Positions 1 through 55,908 of a stretch of DNA of 57,670 bases are shown here, piece after piece. The stretch is taken from assembly GCA_002633005.1 (NCBI GenBank), contig NMRA01001092.1:1-57670 (forward strand), written 5' to 3'. Position 1 is the first letter of the stretch; every line of letters begins with the position of its first letter. The stretch comes from Phoronis australis. Lineage: Eukaryota; Phoronida; Phoronidae. A program made the translations under genes and the position numbers. The notes beneath the pieces were generated by a model. That model ran no database searches. It was given only the letters and a program-made list of their open reading frames with translations, and was not told the origin of the DNA.

Positions 1-444
1 TGTGAAAGCGAAGTAAGTTGCTCCAGTGTATGTCGTTCTTGGGTTGGCTGTGTGTGGACGAAACTTTTTTGATTGCAGTGAATTTGTGAATTGGACGTAA
101 GTTTTAGCTATAATTATTTTCTGGATAAGCGATGGATAAATTCTCTGAATGAAATAATGAATAATAACATAAAGCCCCATACCTGTTACGTAACTCAAAA
201 TGGCTCAGATGGCTTCAGGTGAGAACTTGGGTATGGTTCAAAACTAAACTTTAGAGTAGTGTCTTGGAACCAGTTGATTATGCAAATGATCTGACGCTTA
301 CATTGTCTTATTTTTCTTCCATGCAGTCTCTTGCAAGCGCCGTCAAATGTCGACAGATATTACACCGTTGGGAAAGCTTTATATGTTTCCAAAGCGGTTT
401 GTTTTAAAAATCATGTGGTCACAGACAGTTGTTTCCATAGATAC

Positions 445-5684
<5,240 letters not shown>

Positions 5685-5713
5685 TAAGGTTGACTGGTGC
5701 TCATTACTTGGCA

Positions 5714-5738
5714 TATTTTATGCAAATCAATAACCAAT
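5714..5738 (-). promoter_or_regulatory. Candidate amylase promoter (CCAAT, octamer, TATA-like)
   Basis: Reading towards the amylase ATG on the minus strand there is ATTGG (inverted CCAAT, 5734-5738), a perfect octamer ATTTGCAT (5720-5727) and an overlapping TATA-like CATAAAATA (5714-5722). The TATA-like box is about 30 bases upstream of the ATG, which implies a very short 5' leader if it is used. This is motif evidence only. Confidence 0.4.
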
Positions 5739-6977
5739 CACGTTTAAGGTATAAGGAGGATGGCCCAATCAAATTTTCTGTTACGCTTAATGACTGTAAT
5801 AAGCTAAAAATACCGACGGAATATACCTGCCAGAATAACATGGCAATAGCCACGATGGGAACATGACAGTCGGGACGACTCGAAAGTCGTAATAAAAGTA
5901 CTTAAGTCTGGCGAAAGAGACCATAAATCCGGGAAATGCTTGGCTGTATACACCGACAGCAGATATGACAGCAACACAGAATAGTAAATTTCGTAACACT
6001 TTTTGAATATGCGATAATATTCAAACAGTGTTTTTTTGACACATGCTGCATGTAACGCCGCTGTAGTCTTGTGACGTGGTTTGTATCCCAAAACGGCGAT
6101 GTCCGGGCGGAGGCTCGGATGCAGAACAATCGAAGCGTCACGTTTATAATAATGCGAGGGACACTAATCGAGAAATTTCATCAAAACTTTCAAAACACAA
6201 CTCTGAACTGTACCTGAGGACATTCAATTAATGGTAACGTTCGTTGGCTGTTTTATTGTCCCTTAACTGCGAACGGGGGATTAAAACTGATTAGCAATAA
6301 TTGAACTTTTGCAACCGATTTCATAAAAGTGGTTTAACAAAACCAGGTTGAAGAATTATACCTGGTATTCCTAAACCTGGTCCAATTTTAGACCTAACTT
6401 GCATTTCGCCAACATGGTTTAAATGTCTGAGAACCTGGTTTTGTTAGACCATGGAGCGGATTTAGTTAAACTAGGTTTAAAGTATCCAAGCTGCCCTGCT
6501 GTGTTGATCCGGATTAACTCAACAAAGAAACTATTGAAGTGCTTCAAAGAAACTTTGATCACGTGGGTACACAATGACCAACAGCAGTAGAATCATGCAG
6601 ATATTTTCGAAAAAAGGCTAAAAGCTTTTCTCACGGGAAAATGCTCCCTGCCATAACTGATCAGAGAAAGAGCCAATGTAACAATCGAGAACAAGAAAAT
6701 TGGTGCCAATTCAAGTCAACGTAAGCAGCAAGCTTGGAGAAATATTGATCCAGAATAAAGGAAAGAAAAAAATCATCAGTGAAAAAATTGCAAAGAAAAA
6801 CGGCGATGGACCCAGTGGCAGTTCTAGGATATCATGAGGAGAATTTTTTCATTTTGTATTGTCTGTGTCTAACAAAAGTATGCACATTAAAGTACTTACT
6901 CTCAATTAACCTCAACATGGTAAATGCACACGTTTATTAAGGTGTCATTTTACTTTTTTGCTGCCAAACCGGGGCAC

Positions 6978-7122
6978 AGGGGCGGATCCAGGAGTTTGCG
7001 CTAGGGGGCCAAGATTTTGCCCGTCAGACATTCGCACCCCCGCAATGCCAATTGGAATCTGTGAGAATTTTAGGGGCGTTATGGCCCCTTGACCTACTCT
7101 ATATCCGCCACTCGGGCAGGAT
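6978..7122. repeat. Small hAT-like non-autonomous repeat
   Basis: It begins CAGGGGCGGATCCAGGA and ends with a loose inverse (ATATCCGCCACTC) near 7120. A GC-rich GGGGCGGATCC terminus followed by noncoding sequence is the look of common animal hAT-type MITEs. A related fragment (GGCGGATTCAGGGTTCAAGG) lies near 7303. No coding capacity. Confidence 0.45.
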
Positions 7123-7725
7123 CCCTGTGTGGCAACCTTATATCGGGGACCAATTGCGTTGGAACTAGGTCGGCTTAATCATTAGATGCCTTTATAGTCA
7201 TACCCGTGGTGCTTGCGACGATGACGCTCTGTTTGAACCGTCATATTCTGAGAAAATACGAAGGACACCCTTCAGTACCGTTCAGTACCCTTCAGTCTAC
7301 GAATAGGCGGATTCAGGGTTCAAGGGCCCAGACCCCTTTTTCTATGAACTATATCTTGTCAAATTGTTGACCCAGGCCTTCCTTTTAAAAATCCTTGATC
7401 CGACGCCCCCCCCTCCCTTTAAGTATTCTTAGTCCCCCTTGTTACGTTTGATCTTGTGTCGTCCTTAAACTGAATAATGAAAATAGTCCGTATATGCTCA
7501 CCACAACATCATTCAGTTGCAGCTGTACAGTATAGTAGAAGTCTTCCATATTCAATAGTATTAAACTTGGGTCTGACCAAGTCTAAAGTTAAACCTGGTT
7601 GAAGATTTTAATACAGGTGTAAGTAATTTATCCCATACGCGTTGAATCTGTCGAGGGAAATGCGGCCATGTAATAAAGATTTCCGTATTCACCTCCCGCA
7701 CTACTTCAACAGAGACCTATGACTT

Positions 7726-7792
7726 GGAAAGTTCAAAAGGTAGGTCAATGTCGACTCGAGGTCTTCAGCTGGTTCGATCATCAAACTTTCCG
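7726..7792. repeat. Short palindromic-end repeat, copy 1
   Basis: A 67-bp unit starting GGAAAGTTCAAAAGGTAGGT and ending CGATCATCAAACTTTCC, so the ends are inverted copies. It shares the core GTCAATRTCGACTC and CGATCATC with a second copy at 20438-20510. Confidence 0.5.
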
Positions 7793-8320
7793 AATATACA
7801 TGTAGTTTAAAATAATACAGTTGCAGCAGTGTAACTAACACTCGACATGCAACCAGGCCTTAAACGTAAAACCTGGAACAAAACTGTTAATTGTACGACA
7901 CTTATGTCTCAGTTTTAAATTGGTGACTACTATATCGTCTGCAACTCAGGCGCCGATTACTAGAAAACTGCAATATCAAATGTTCTTTTTAACTATTTCC
8001 AGGAGGTGTTACACGTTTACTGCACAGTTGCCGTTGTTTTCATCTTTGTTACCTCTTTTTAAGAAATAAATCGTTACTTTTAAAACTGTTTCTTTTACAA
8101 GAGAAAACTTGCAACCTAAGGCGCAAGTACGTGCATACGTATAGGATGAGATCCGCCATGTGAGCAGTCTGGGTCAAATATTTAAAAAAATCTGCTGAAA
8201 AATGTAAGAAACTTAGGAATTCGAAGCGTATTGGATGAATACAATTCGGTCTCGGTTGATGCGCGGAATAATGTCTCGTGGGATATTACTTCATGTACGC
8301 CACCCTCGGTACGTTTTGCG

Positions 8321-8335
8321 TATATATATATATAT
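8321..8335. repeat. (TA)n microsatellite
   Basis: About 7.5 TA units in a row. Confidence 0.9.
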
Positions 8336-9436
8336 GCCTCGTTGGTGAAATAAAAACTGACTTAAACCAGGTAAATACTGGAGTTAAACAAGGCTTCACT
8401 AAACCACTGGTCTAACAGTTAAACCACCTTTACGAAATGCAGATTAACTATAAACCTGGTCTAACTCCAGTTTAAATCAGGTTTAACTTGAAACCATCTT
8501 TATCGACTGCTGATGTTGTTAACAAGACAAGTTGTTATATTGATAAATCATTGCTAATGCACAAAACTAAGCGAGGCGGTGTACATCTATGAACTATTGT
8601 TCTTGAAACTCAAAATAGGCATTGAAGTAAAAACGTGGATACACTTTTGTCGAGGAGATACTGCCCTAAATGGAAGTACCATGTCACCTGTAGACGAGTC
8701 ACACAACATTGTAACTAAGGTGCTTAGCGGGTCCTCAAATAGGAAGGAGATGATTTTCAATTTGTTATTGTTTAGAGTTTTTAAATGGCAAATACTGTAA
8801 AAAATACCAACGCAATTAGTTCCTGCACAGATTACAGTGGTGATGATCGTACATTTTGTTCATTTGGAATAAAAATATACTCTTATGCAGACTAACCTTC
8901 GGTCTTAGTTCGCCAGATTTCGGTCTAAGAATAAAACACTAGGCAAACAATACCAACTCCTGCACGTTACCTATGCGTACATTGTATGTATGCATTCAAT
9001 TGGTGGAGGTTGCGACTTCGATACACGGACTCAGTAACTGCGAGAGTTTGCACAGCGGATTTTCGGTTTGATGATTTACAAAGCTATAATCAAGTATCGC
9101 TTCTTTTTCATTTCGGCGCGAGTCTTGAGGTACATATAGTACGGTTCCAGGCACTCAGCGATTTTTCGACAAAACTAGTCAGCTTGGCGCAGAACTGCAC
9201 TGGTTATTTTTGATGCGCACTGACCCGTGTCCCTATTCATAGATATCTTTTACCTGCGGTTATAGTGCCACAACAAATCAAAGCACACAGGAGATTTGTA
9301 GTGGTTTACAGAAGGAAGAGACATTTGGTTTCCGAATGTTTGCTCTGCACTTGAAAAAACTTAGACCCTCCTAACAGATATATTAACCTCACTTTCGAAA
9401 AACTACTCGTGTATTTATTTGCGTACATGTAGCTGC

Positions 9437-9528
9437 TGTATGTGTGTGTGTGTGTGCGTGCTTACGCATTCCTCCTGTCAGTTANTGTGTGAGCGTGAGA
9501 GTGTACTTGAGCGCGTGTGCGTGTGTGC
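9437..9528. repeat. (TG)n/(CG)-interrupted microsatellite with one N
   Basis: Runs of TG and CGTG alternate for about 90 bases. A single unresolved base lies near 9485. Confidence 0.85.
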
Positions 9529-9694
9529 ATATCATGCTTGTTTATAGCATTATTGTTTTCTATTGTTTCAATGATAATTCGTTTGTTCAGAGTTTACTTG
9601 TTGCCCAGACGTTTTGATGGTTTAATTTCTGGGCAGAATTGTTATCTGTAGTACTCACCTTTCCCTCAAATAAAATGCATTAAATAAAGATTAA

Positions 9695-12600
9695 GAGACA
9701 GTCCATATAAAAACCAGTAGATTTTCAAAAATCAGTCTATACGTCAAAATTTAAAACAACTTCATTTTTTGTACATGGGTAGGTATCCTAACATAAACCC
9801 AAATGCCAAATTTTGTGCACTCAATGACCCCTAATTTCGCCGCTGGAGTATGATAACACAAATTGGCACAATTGGGCATATTGGCCGTTTCAAAAATCGC
9901 ATGTTTTCAGCAACAAAAATGAGTAACATACAAAATAGATCAAAAGCTATATTTGGTGGCTGAAATAACCAACGTATACTGTACATAATTCTGTGTGATT
10001 CATTAAAATCTGACAGTTTTGTGCTAGACAGGGCAGATAATCCTCAGCTGGGGGCTAATTTTAGTGGCCATTTTTGTGACATTCTTACTGCCATAAAACA
10101 CATTGTAGCCTTAAGTGACGTTTTGAACCTACAGTTAAAGAATTAGTCTTGATGTCTGATCAATAAAAAATCTTGCCTCAACTTTGCACCTTAGTGAAAA
10201 TTGTCTTGCAAAACTGTCTAATTTCTTAGTTTGGAAATGACGAGCAGAGTTTACAGACCATTTGAACAAACTTTTAGGCAAGAAGTCTGCTTTAAATAGT
10301 TATAGAAGCCAAGTCTAAACTCTTTCAAATGAAAACAAGATGTTTTCCGGGTTTATTACGCGGCTAGTGTGAAACCTGAACCCGATGAGCTTTGCCCTCT
10401 GAGGGAGTCTTTTGAGGCGCTTGAGGATATATAAAAAATGTACGTGTAACCCTCTTGTATTCTTTCATTTCTTTTACATTATCAGGTTAATTTAAACACT
10501 CTGTAGAAATTTTAAATGGAAATAAATACCTTTAAGATTAAACGAGTAAGAATTGATATTTGTAATGACTGGTTTTGAGAGAAGCGAGTGCACTTTAAAA
10601 AGACAAAATGACGAACGATGTCGATGGGCCTTCATGTTCCTTTAGAGTTTATTCTGCAAAAAATCCGATCACAAAAGCTTTGTGCTTTAGTGAGTTATGT
10701 CGAAGACACCACTGAACATTTGAGATACAGGAAACTACCTCACAAAACAAGGCCTGTGCCAGAGTACGCACTCGTACTACCCAGAGTCGGTGAATTTTTG
10801 ACTGAACAGGACCAGTCACGGAAGAGTCAGGTAAGCTGGATGTTACCACTCTGCTCCTCTCCTCATCAACGTAGCAGCCTTGTCAAATTCTACCGGCATT
10901 TCTGTTTCGAGATATGACTTTAGTGAAAGTCAGAATGGAAAGGATCTCTGAAATCGCAAGATCGCTCCACTCAAGCAACATGCAAAGTACTTTGTAGCCG
11001 AAGGTAACAATATCATAAAGTTTCTGGATTTAAAAGAAGCATTACTTTCCAAAGGCCTTGTGAAGGGATGTTATGTGTATGCATGTTCAGCCAATGCAAA
11101 AAAGTCTTTTAAAAATACTCAGTTCCTGGTATAAGCACATTCCCAAATTCCCACTATTCCACCCAAAGAATTCGCGTGTGGAAATCATTCCATGTAGGTG
11201 ACGGTAAGTTCCGTACAAATACTGAGAAAATGGGAAACCTATTTCTCTAAAATACACTAACAACTCTGGACATGGCGGATTTTCAACACCAAGAGTATCT
11301 AGTGTAGAGCCTCAACAAAGTTCCCTTGTACCCAGCAAGGTTACTCGATTTTTTTTTGCTACAGACGCAGAACTAGGTCAGCATTTGGATGTGGGTAACC
11401 ACACTGAACATTTACAGAGGGAAACCACGTATGACCACATCGCACGACAGTTGTCAGAATTGCTTTCAGATGCAAGAACCGGAGCGTCATTTGAGGCAGC
11501 CTCAAAGTACTATTTGGATGAGACGGATTCTGAAGCAATAGGTTAGGCATTGGAAAAAGGTAAAGTGTCAACAACATTTTCAGCAAAGGTTAAGAATTTT
11601 CTGACGAACATATTCTATGAAGGAGATAAGTCAGGTAAAAACGTTCACCCTCGGAAGTGCCATTACGAGAACCCACTGGTAAAGCGTTTACCTGTGTGAT
11701 GTTAAGTGAATCGCATATTGGTGGATTTTTTCGAGGTTGTCTGCAACAATGTTTATGACGATGCAATTTCTGCTGAAGATGCTGTTACTGTATGTCGTCA
11801 GATTTACTGAATGAAGTGGTAAATGAGCTCAACGTTTAGCCTAGTTTTGTAGCATACCAGTCAAAGATGTGTGATATATGAAGTCGAGACCGTTACTTCT
11901 GTTTACTTCATTTCTGTCATGAATGAGCCATTAATAAAATTGTCTCTCGTGAATTATTTTCTATTGACTGTGAATGTGTACCTTTTTATACCACTGATGA
12001 TCACACTGACAGAAATATTCAGCGTTAGGGTGCCCGGTGTGGGGGAACACCAGATTTCTGGTGACTGGTGGCGACTAAAATTTGTAGAAACCAGCAGGGA
12101 CATTACCATATGAACACAAAGTTACAATGACTATTGACAAGTTATATGATTTTTTGCACTGAACACTAGGGGGCCATATCCACCTTGGGTGCCTTTGCCT
12201 GTGGCACGAACAAGGCAGATAGAAAACAAGGCATGGGTGAGTTCAGTAAAACTAGAACCTCTCTAAAATTTATCCAAAACCACGTGTTCTCATTTAAAAT
12301 GCATGGCAATATCTCGCGAAGTCTTGAATTATAGCAAGGTCCTCGTGTTACTGCTCTTATTCTAGATGCGTCTTCAGTCTCAACGTAAACAAAAGCAGCG
12401 CCATCTATCATTTAGAACCACGCATGCCAGTTGATTTATGTTACATATTTTAGCAATAATCATCAATGCCGTTTTCAGATAATGGTAATAAATAATGCTG
12501 TCTGCCTTTTCTCCAAAATAAAAGGTTTTTATGTCGTGTTTCGCAAGCTAATTATATGTTCCAAGAGCCCCCTATTGGCAGCAGAGGCAACTGAGAACAT

Positions 12601-13137
12601 GCAAAAGGACGAGGTGCAGTTCGTGTAATGCTTCGTACGCAAAAACTACATTAGAGGCAAGATTTTTTATTTTAGATTATGAACAGGTTAGGAATGACTA
12701 AACAAATTATTATAAAGTCAATTTCAGGAAAGGTGCGTTATGGCTGCTACAGAGTGCCAAATTTGGCCGAAAATCGCTTCAGTGAAAACCTGGAAAATAG
12801 CCGTTTTTGCCTCACAAATTCAAAACGTACAAATTTAAAAATGGATTTTGAAAGTTATGCCATTAAATTATTCAGCCACTGCGTTTTCAATTCGTATTAT
12901 TCATTTGTTTTGACCTTACCATACTTGCTAGTAAAATGCATTCAAACATGCCTACTTCGACGCCCAATGTTGTTGCAAAATGGAGGAACAGGTCATAAAA
13001 AGAAAAATAATGAATGAAAATCCTTAAAAAGTGACGTTTTTCTACATCTCAACAAACCAAACTCATGTGCTAAGTTTCAAAAAAATCGGTGATTTTGGGT
13101 ATAGACCCTACCTGTTGGTTTTTATATGTAGTCACTC
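9695..13137 (+). mobile_element. Decayed TTAA-target DNA transposon, 3.4 kb
   Basis: TTAA flanks both ends (9691-9694 and 13138-13141). The left end reads GAGACAGTCCATATAAAAAC and the right end, reversed, reads GAGTGACTACATATAAAAAC, so there are terminal inverted repeats with a TTAA duplication, as in piggyBac and Kolobok superfamilies. Broken plus-strand coding stretches lie inside, from about 10610 to 11690: one with SCSFRVYSAKNPITKALCF, another with FEAASKYYLDETDSEAIG, a stop, and then FLTNIFYEGDKSGKN. In-frame stops and shifts show that it is dead. The superfamily is not fixed because no intact catalytic core is seen. Confidence 0.65.
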
Positions 13138-13141
13138 TTAA

Positions 13142-16100
13142 CTTGTAAAATAATGCAATCTATTTCTGGCTTGTTCCACTTTTATTTTTTTCCATCATCC
13201 TGTCACACCCTTAAATTACCCTGCCTTTTTACACACATAGACAATGACACATTAGACCCTGAATTAGCCCTGTTTTCCCGTTCGACTAAAAATTTAACAG
13301 GACGTTCCGTGGCTTTCGAGGCACTCGCACATTCCCTTTCGACTAAAAAACAGTCGGGTGATTTATTTTGTTACATTTCCTTTTCGACAAAATGTGCTTT
13401 CAGGACTTTTTCTGTTTTGCGGGATGCAATTCTCCCTTGCGATTTGCGATAGATCCTTTCCGGGTCTCCCGCTTTGTATGCAACATTATTCTTCAAATTC
13501 AAATGTTGTTAACTATAGAACATGTAATCAAAACTACATTGTCTCTTTGTTATGAATAATGGTACTTCCGGAGTGAGAATTTATAGTGAAATGTAAAATA
13601 ATAATGTGTTCCTGAGTGTCTCTTGTGCACGGTACCACACAATAATGTAATTAGATATTCACATTATACTTCAAAGCAAGCAATAGTTGTACCTGTACAG
13701 TAAAAAAAATACTATCACGGCAAAAAAGTCAAAGATAACAATTGCAATTTCACCAAACTTCGTTTGGTTTTATCTCAAAACATTCGACAGATGGCGCGTT
13801 GTGTTACGATGAGGATATGTAGTACCATAATCCATCGCTAGGAGTCTATCGTTGGAGTGACACAGCGAGAAATTTCAATCGTCTTCATATTGGAGGCAGT
13901 TTCTCTAATGGTAATCGCATCTTATCACGCGATTCTTAAAGATGCTTTGTCTCATTGAAACCGAAAATATTTAAATTGGTAGCAAGAGCACCTTTTGATG
14001 ACTTCCTGGAGAACTTTGTGTACAAGTACAACCAGGTTAAGAAGCAATTGGTAAATAAAATGCGGTATTAAAAGAAAAACATCACAACTGATATTCTCAA
14101 AAACAAATTTGAAGACAAGGAAAACCATAGTCATTCCAAATATTACACAATCGTAATTTGATAGTGAAATGAACATATAACAAAAACTGTGCCTTGCTTT
14201 TGTTTGGGAAGTAACCGTGACGTATGTCATACTCATTTACATAAAAATAGTCTTGCAAAACGAGACTTTCGCGAACAATTATGGCAAGTGGATCTCGTAT
14301 GGTTTCCGGCAGACCGAAGACCTGGGCTTGTTTGTATTCCATTTCCATATTCAGGGTTTAATGAGACATAGCATATTTAACATTAGTCTCTGGGACAGTA
14401 CAAAACCATCTTCCTAGACTGACCTAGAGGAGTTCATGGTGCGCCAATAATGCGCTTTTAAGTAGCACCCTAAACCACATGAACTTTTATTAACTAATTT
14501 CACTCGCCATTTTTCCTTTTAGTTACGATATTTTTGGACTCTGAAGTGAAGTCACATACGTAAAAAGAGACAAAAATGCGCCTAAAATGAATGTTCTTTC
14601 GGATAATTCTCGAAAATGAACGCAAAGTAGACACGCAGGTCGGTACAGACATTCCCGTTAAAGACAAACACATATCAAGGCTGTCCTGTGCATGTCGTAA
14701 ATGTACCGAAACAGTGGATTCAATCCCAAAATTCAACAGCCCTATTTTTTAAATTATATATCATTTAATACATAAAACACAAGATCACTGAACAGCAAAC
14801 GCAGACAGAACAGGACAGCATACATGTAGCTGGCATGAGAAATTACATAGCATATGAAAGTAAAATAAACTAAGTATATTGTAATAATCAGTACCTGCAT
14901 CTGAAATATTATGGAGAAGGACTCGTGAAATACTGTAATTTGATTAGTACTTTAAGACACATTTCTATGTAAGTGCAAAGCAATGAATTTACACCCATCA
15001 GAAATGCTTTCAGAAGCAACAAGAATTATACGATGTAATTTAATTAGACCTTTCTAAAATTCACCAAACAAATTAGTTTTGACAACGATTGCGATTAAGA
15101 TTGTCATTTAACAATCATCGTACGTTATCCATAACAGTGGAGCATTAAGGTAGACGTGTACGTACAAACAGTTTTCTATCCAAAATAAAGGAAAGAACTT
15201 CTATTGTCACTTTCAAAAACAACTTCAAGCTGCATACCACTACCCAAGACTTGCCGGTCCCATGGACATCATTCTAACTTCCTCGCAACCATGAAACTAT
15301 CCTATACAGATCCAGATGCGGAATATTCCTAAACAACGACAAATTAAGACATAGTTTTAATATTATTTCACCACTGTGTTCCTACTCCTGTTCCCTTTTC
15401 TTGTACAGTACACGGGGGGCATAGAGCACAGCTACATGTATTCCAGACACTCGAACAATACCCCGATATTTACAAAAACTATTCAGACTATTCTGAAATT
15501 GCTCAAATTTACAACATTTTTTTTTCTAAATCGATAAAAAGAGCTCGGTCCAAGGAAAATGAGATTTTTTTCAAAAAAGTACCAAAATTTCTTTTTAATA
15601 TGTAACTGTCATTCCTCCAAAGCACCCAAAGTTTAACTCTAGGGTCACCGACTCACTTCTGGAAGACAATAAATTCATACATTCCGGTGGGATACATGTA
15701 TGTTCAACATGCTCATTTCAAATGTTTGTTAATATTTATGTGAGAGCGGAATTATAATTATTTTGGCCCAAAATAGTGCAGTTTTGGTTCGCTGAAGTAC
15801 TATACATGTATTTTCATTATTTTAAAGCAGTTTAAAGAAATGGGATGGAAATTAAAACCTTTATAATGTTTACGTAGACACTGAACATCTCTATCACCAG
15901 ACAGTCTTTGTATTTTTAAAGGGTTTAGATTAACATCCACTGAAGCGTCGAAATTCGACAGTATTTGTCATTTTTTATTTGATTTTAAGCAGTTTTCGAG
16001 GTTCTCTGAGGGCCAGTTTGCGGGGTGGTCGTGATTTCAGATGATGTTTTCCATCAGTTCGCTGTTTGACCAAGGAAAATAAAAGGAACAATTTTGTTTT

Positions 16101-19100
16101 CTCTTATTTCCTACATGTAGCAATAACCAATGGAAAGAACACACCGTCAAGTATTTTACTGTCATAAACTACTGCCGTCCACAACTGTATCTCGTAATCC
16201 CCGTAAAGGGGTTTCCTGTCTTTTTACAGATATGCTTTTTAGGAAATGGAATCGGTTGACATCCATTTGTAGATGATTTGGCTAATGCTGGTGCACCAGG
16301 TGGCAGTTTCCAAATCTAGCTTTGGTGAAATTTCACGTTTCTATTCAGGAAACGTTGGCAATTTCATGTTTCCGAATGTTTCTGATTATAAAAAATGCTA
16401 TCTCTGAAAAATATTATATACATGCAAATGGGTATCAAACTTTCAGGGTAGCTTAGAGTTACATCGAGCAAGTTAAAGTTGAATTTGACAAGCATCATAA
16501 TATGAAACTTTATGGATATAGGACTTCAGTAAGCTTCACACATCATAATCCAAAAATGGAGCGTATTATATGTCTGTAAATCAATGATAATTCTTCACAT
16601 ATTTTTGAAAATAACAAGTTACACAACATGAACCAAAGGTAGAGATTGTAAAAAGCTTAAGAACATCACGTGTTCTATTTTGAAAACTTAACAAAACTTG
16701 AAGAAAATTGTGTTTTTCAAACCAAAAAACGATTTAAAATTATATATTTATACCTGCCTTATAATTATCTCTGTGGTTACTTGGTTGCTGGCAAAAGGCA
16801 AATGCGTCAGTAACCTGTGTCTATGTAACCTCTGACCCAAAGTCAGTTGTGAACGTTCAACTGGTGAAATGGAGTTTGGTCATGTCAGACAGCATTGCGG
16901 TCCCGGAAATGTTGATTCTCATTGATACTTTAAACCTGAAACCATTTTGAATGTAATGTAATATTTATTCACAAAATCTCCAAAGCGTCGCAATGCGGCT
17001 TGCTGACGAACTTTAGTGACCCCCACTTTCAACACAACAAAAAGAAACCAGATTTATCTCCCCTGTCACGTGATGGCTGCAACGAAATTATCTGTATCAA
17101 TTTGTACTGTACGTATGACTTCCTTATTTCCTTATGTGTTTTTTCACGTGGCACATGATCCACCTGTTTTGCATTTTATTCGTGAACCTTTGAAGACCAA
17201 CACATGAAGGTAAAAAATTAAATGGTCAATACGCGCAAAAGTGGTATTTTTGTATCAAAGACACGTCACTATCACATGCAAAAAGTTAAAGCTGAACCCG
17301 AAATATGAAGAGTTATGTTTGATTTCCCTTTTTTTCTCGAATAGGTCTTCAATCCGTACTGAAGCGAATGATTCGCAATGCACGAGTTGCATTTAACAAT
17401 GGGTGTTTTAATACTTCCTTGTACGGCGATTGAACTGCACATGAAACTGCGTCACAAATAAATTAGTAACGAGCTCCTTAAGCACCCTAAAGCTATGTTC
17501 TTGTTTTTAAAGCAAACCCAAACCACAAAGACATTTATCAATAGTCCAAATAGTAGACATACCTGTATGTCTTACTAAAGGTAAGTCTATCAAAACAACT
17601 GAATGGCAGTTGTCAAAAAACATGCATACTCTATTGTGTCAGTGTTGAATTTACCTTACCTTATCTCATAAAAAATGGCGCCTGCTGCGTTGGCTGCCGT
17701 GGGCATTTTATAGAAATGTTTTGGATACAGATGGCTTTTGCTCAAATGATGAGTTTGTTCTCGAGTGAAAGATTGCCAGTTGTTGATCCCCTGATCCACT
17801 TTTTGCACAGTCGTGCCTCCTCGTTATATACAGTGTACTTACTGCTTGCAAGCGGGAATTTTAAATTTGGCTGGAGTCTCAGGTACCCTTCAGACGCTTT
17901 GGATTTGTAAAATCGAACTGGTTGATACTTATTTTTACTTGACTTCTGTAATCTGGAGAATTTTGGCAGTCTGAATAAAGTGGGTCTCATTTCGGAATTA
18001 TAACAGGCAAATGATGACTTTGGGGTGACAACTGCTGCTTCACTGTGTTTTTGTTTTTCGTTTCTTTAAGTAGCCAGATACAATTTCAGTAATCGTAAAA
18101 ATGGAAACTTGATTTTGGAAACAGTTTCAAAAGAGTTTGTGCAAGGCTGTTCTTATATGCAGGTAAAGCTACAGTAGTTTTCAAACCTGTTTAGTGCCAA
18201 GTATCGGAACAGTACTTTATTCTGTTAACCAATGGTAAGACTTGTGGCATAACAATTTTCCAATGCTGCCTTTCGTTGAAAAAGAGTGCATCCATTGAGT
18301 TGTAAATTTTGCAGGCACTGTGGAATTTGTGCCTTCATTCACCGATGGACCGATCGTGAGTTTCCGCATCATCCATAAACACAAAAAGTCCACCGGGTGA
18401 AACTGTACGATTTCACAATGTTTAGTTGCCTGAAAACGGAAACCGAATAAGGCTTTACATCTTCATGCGATATTTCATGACTATTACTCAGTGGGTTCCG
18501 GGTTTTTCATTTTAAAGGAAGAACACCGAAGCTACCAACTACTCGAGTAAACGCTTCAAAGTTAAATGGCCTTAGACAGTAGTGTGCAAAGGTTTAGTGA
18601 AACCCTGGGCGTTTTTTTATTCATGTCTCCCTCTTTGTACTCAATTGCGTGGACCCTAATACAAAGAAAAGTGAAAATGAAGAAAATATGAAATAGAAAC
18701 TGTATTCAATTAATAACGATTCAGTCACTGTGACAATTTCAAACAGTTTAATCACATAGAGTTTGGATGCTTCCACCAGCGATGTGGATGCCCCTTGCCG
18801 TATCCCCGTCGACCCACCCTCCCTTGCACGCTACCTGTGCTAGCCAAAACTATACATGTACTTGTGAATTTGAAATTGACGCACGTGCGTGTTTTTGATG
18901 AAATGTTTTCTCGGCTGACTTGACAACGATTCTAGATCCAAAGCGTTTGATAATATTTTCAAACGATGACAGCTAAACTGCACAGCTTTAAATGGCTTTC
19001 TGTGATGCTAGTCAACACCAACTCGGTCATAAACGTTCCGAACACTTGTCATTCTCATACGTAGACTAAATCTCTAAGGGGAGATTTGCCGAAACAAAAA

Positions 19101-19265
19101 ATACCGATGTGCCTTGACTGACGCTCTACGGATATGGTTTACCAATGGTGACGTCATCCCAGGCCTACAAGGAAATACATGTACACGTACCTGCTTTGAT
19201 CGATCAAACAAATAATAACATCGTACACTTGCTGCAAAAAGACACTGAGAAGGAGGAAAATCGAC
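13142..19265. other. 6.1 kb intergenic stretch: no gene recognised
   Basis: AT-rich sequence without convincing exons on either strand. Several TACATGTA palindromes occur, for example near 14822, 15692, 15803 and 18854. A promoter and 5' untranslated exons of the Mesh-like gene could lie towards the right end, but none can be pointed to. Confidence 0.6.

Positions 19266-55908
<36,643 letters not shown>

Larger units (their letters stand above)
6305..8510. mobile_element. Inverted-repeat element rich in AACCTGG motifs (tentative)
   Basis: At least nine copies of AACCTGG or its complement cluster at the two ends (about 6340-6475 and 8360-8480) with a few between (7595-7870). The left end GCAACCGATTTCATAAAAGT resembles the reverse of the right end near 8490-8512 (GCAGTCGATAAAGATGGTTT read inward). 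Subterminal motif repeats with imperfect inverted ends suggest a non-autonomous DNA transposon. No transposase was recognised and the boundaries are approximate. Confidence 0.4.

Noticed and set aside
1-444. Search for the next amylase exon left of 445
   Set aside because: No acceptor followed by a VRNCRL-like sequence is present on the minus strand; it must lie beyond the window.
5787-5999. A minus-strand frame with a signal-peptide-like start (LRNLLFCVAVISAVGVYSQ) upstream of the amylase
   Set aside because: It has no ATG (it starts at GTG with a stop just upstream), and the exon at 5684-5633 fits the phase and hydrophobicity of amylase exon 2 better.
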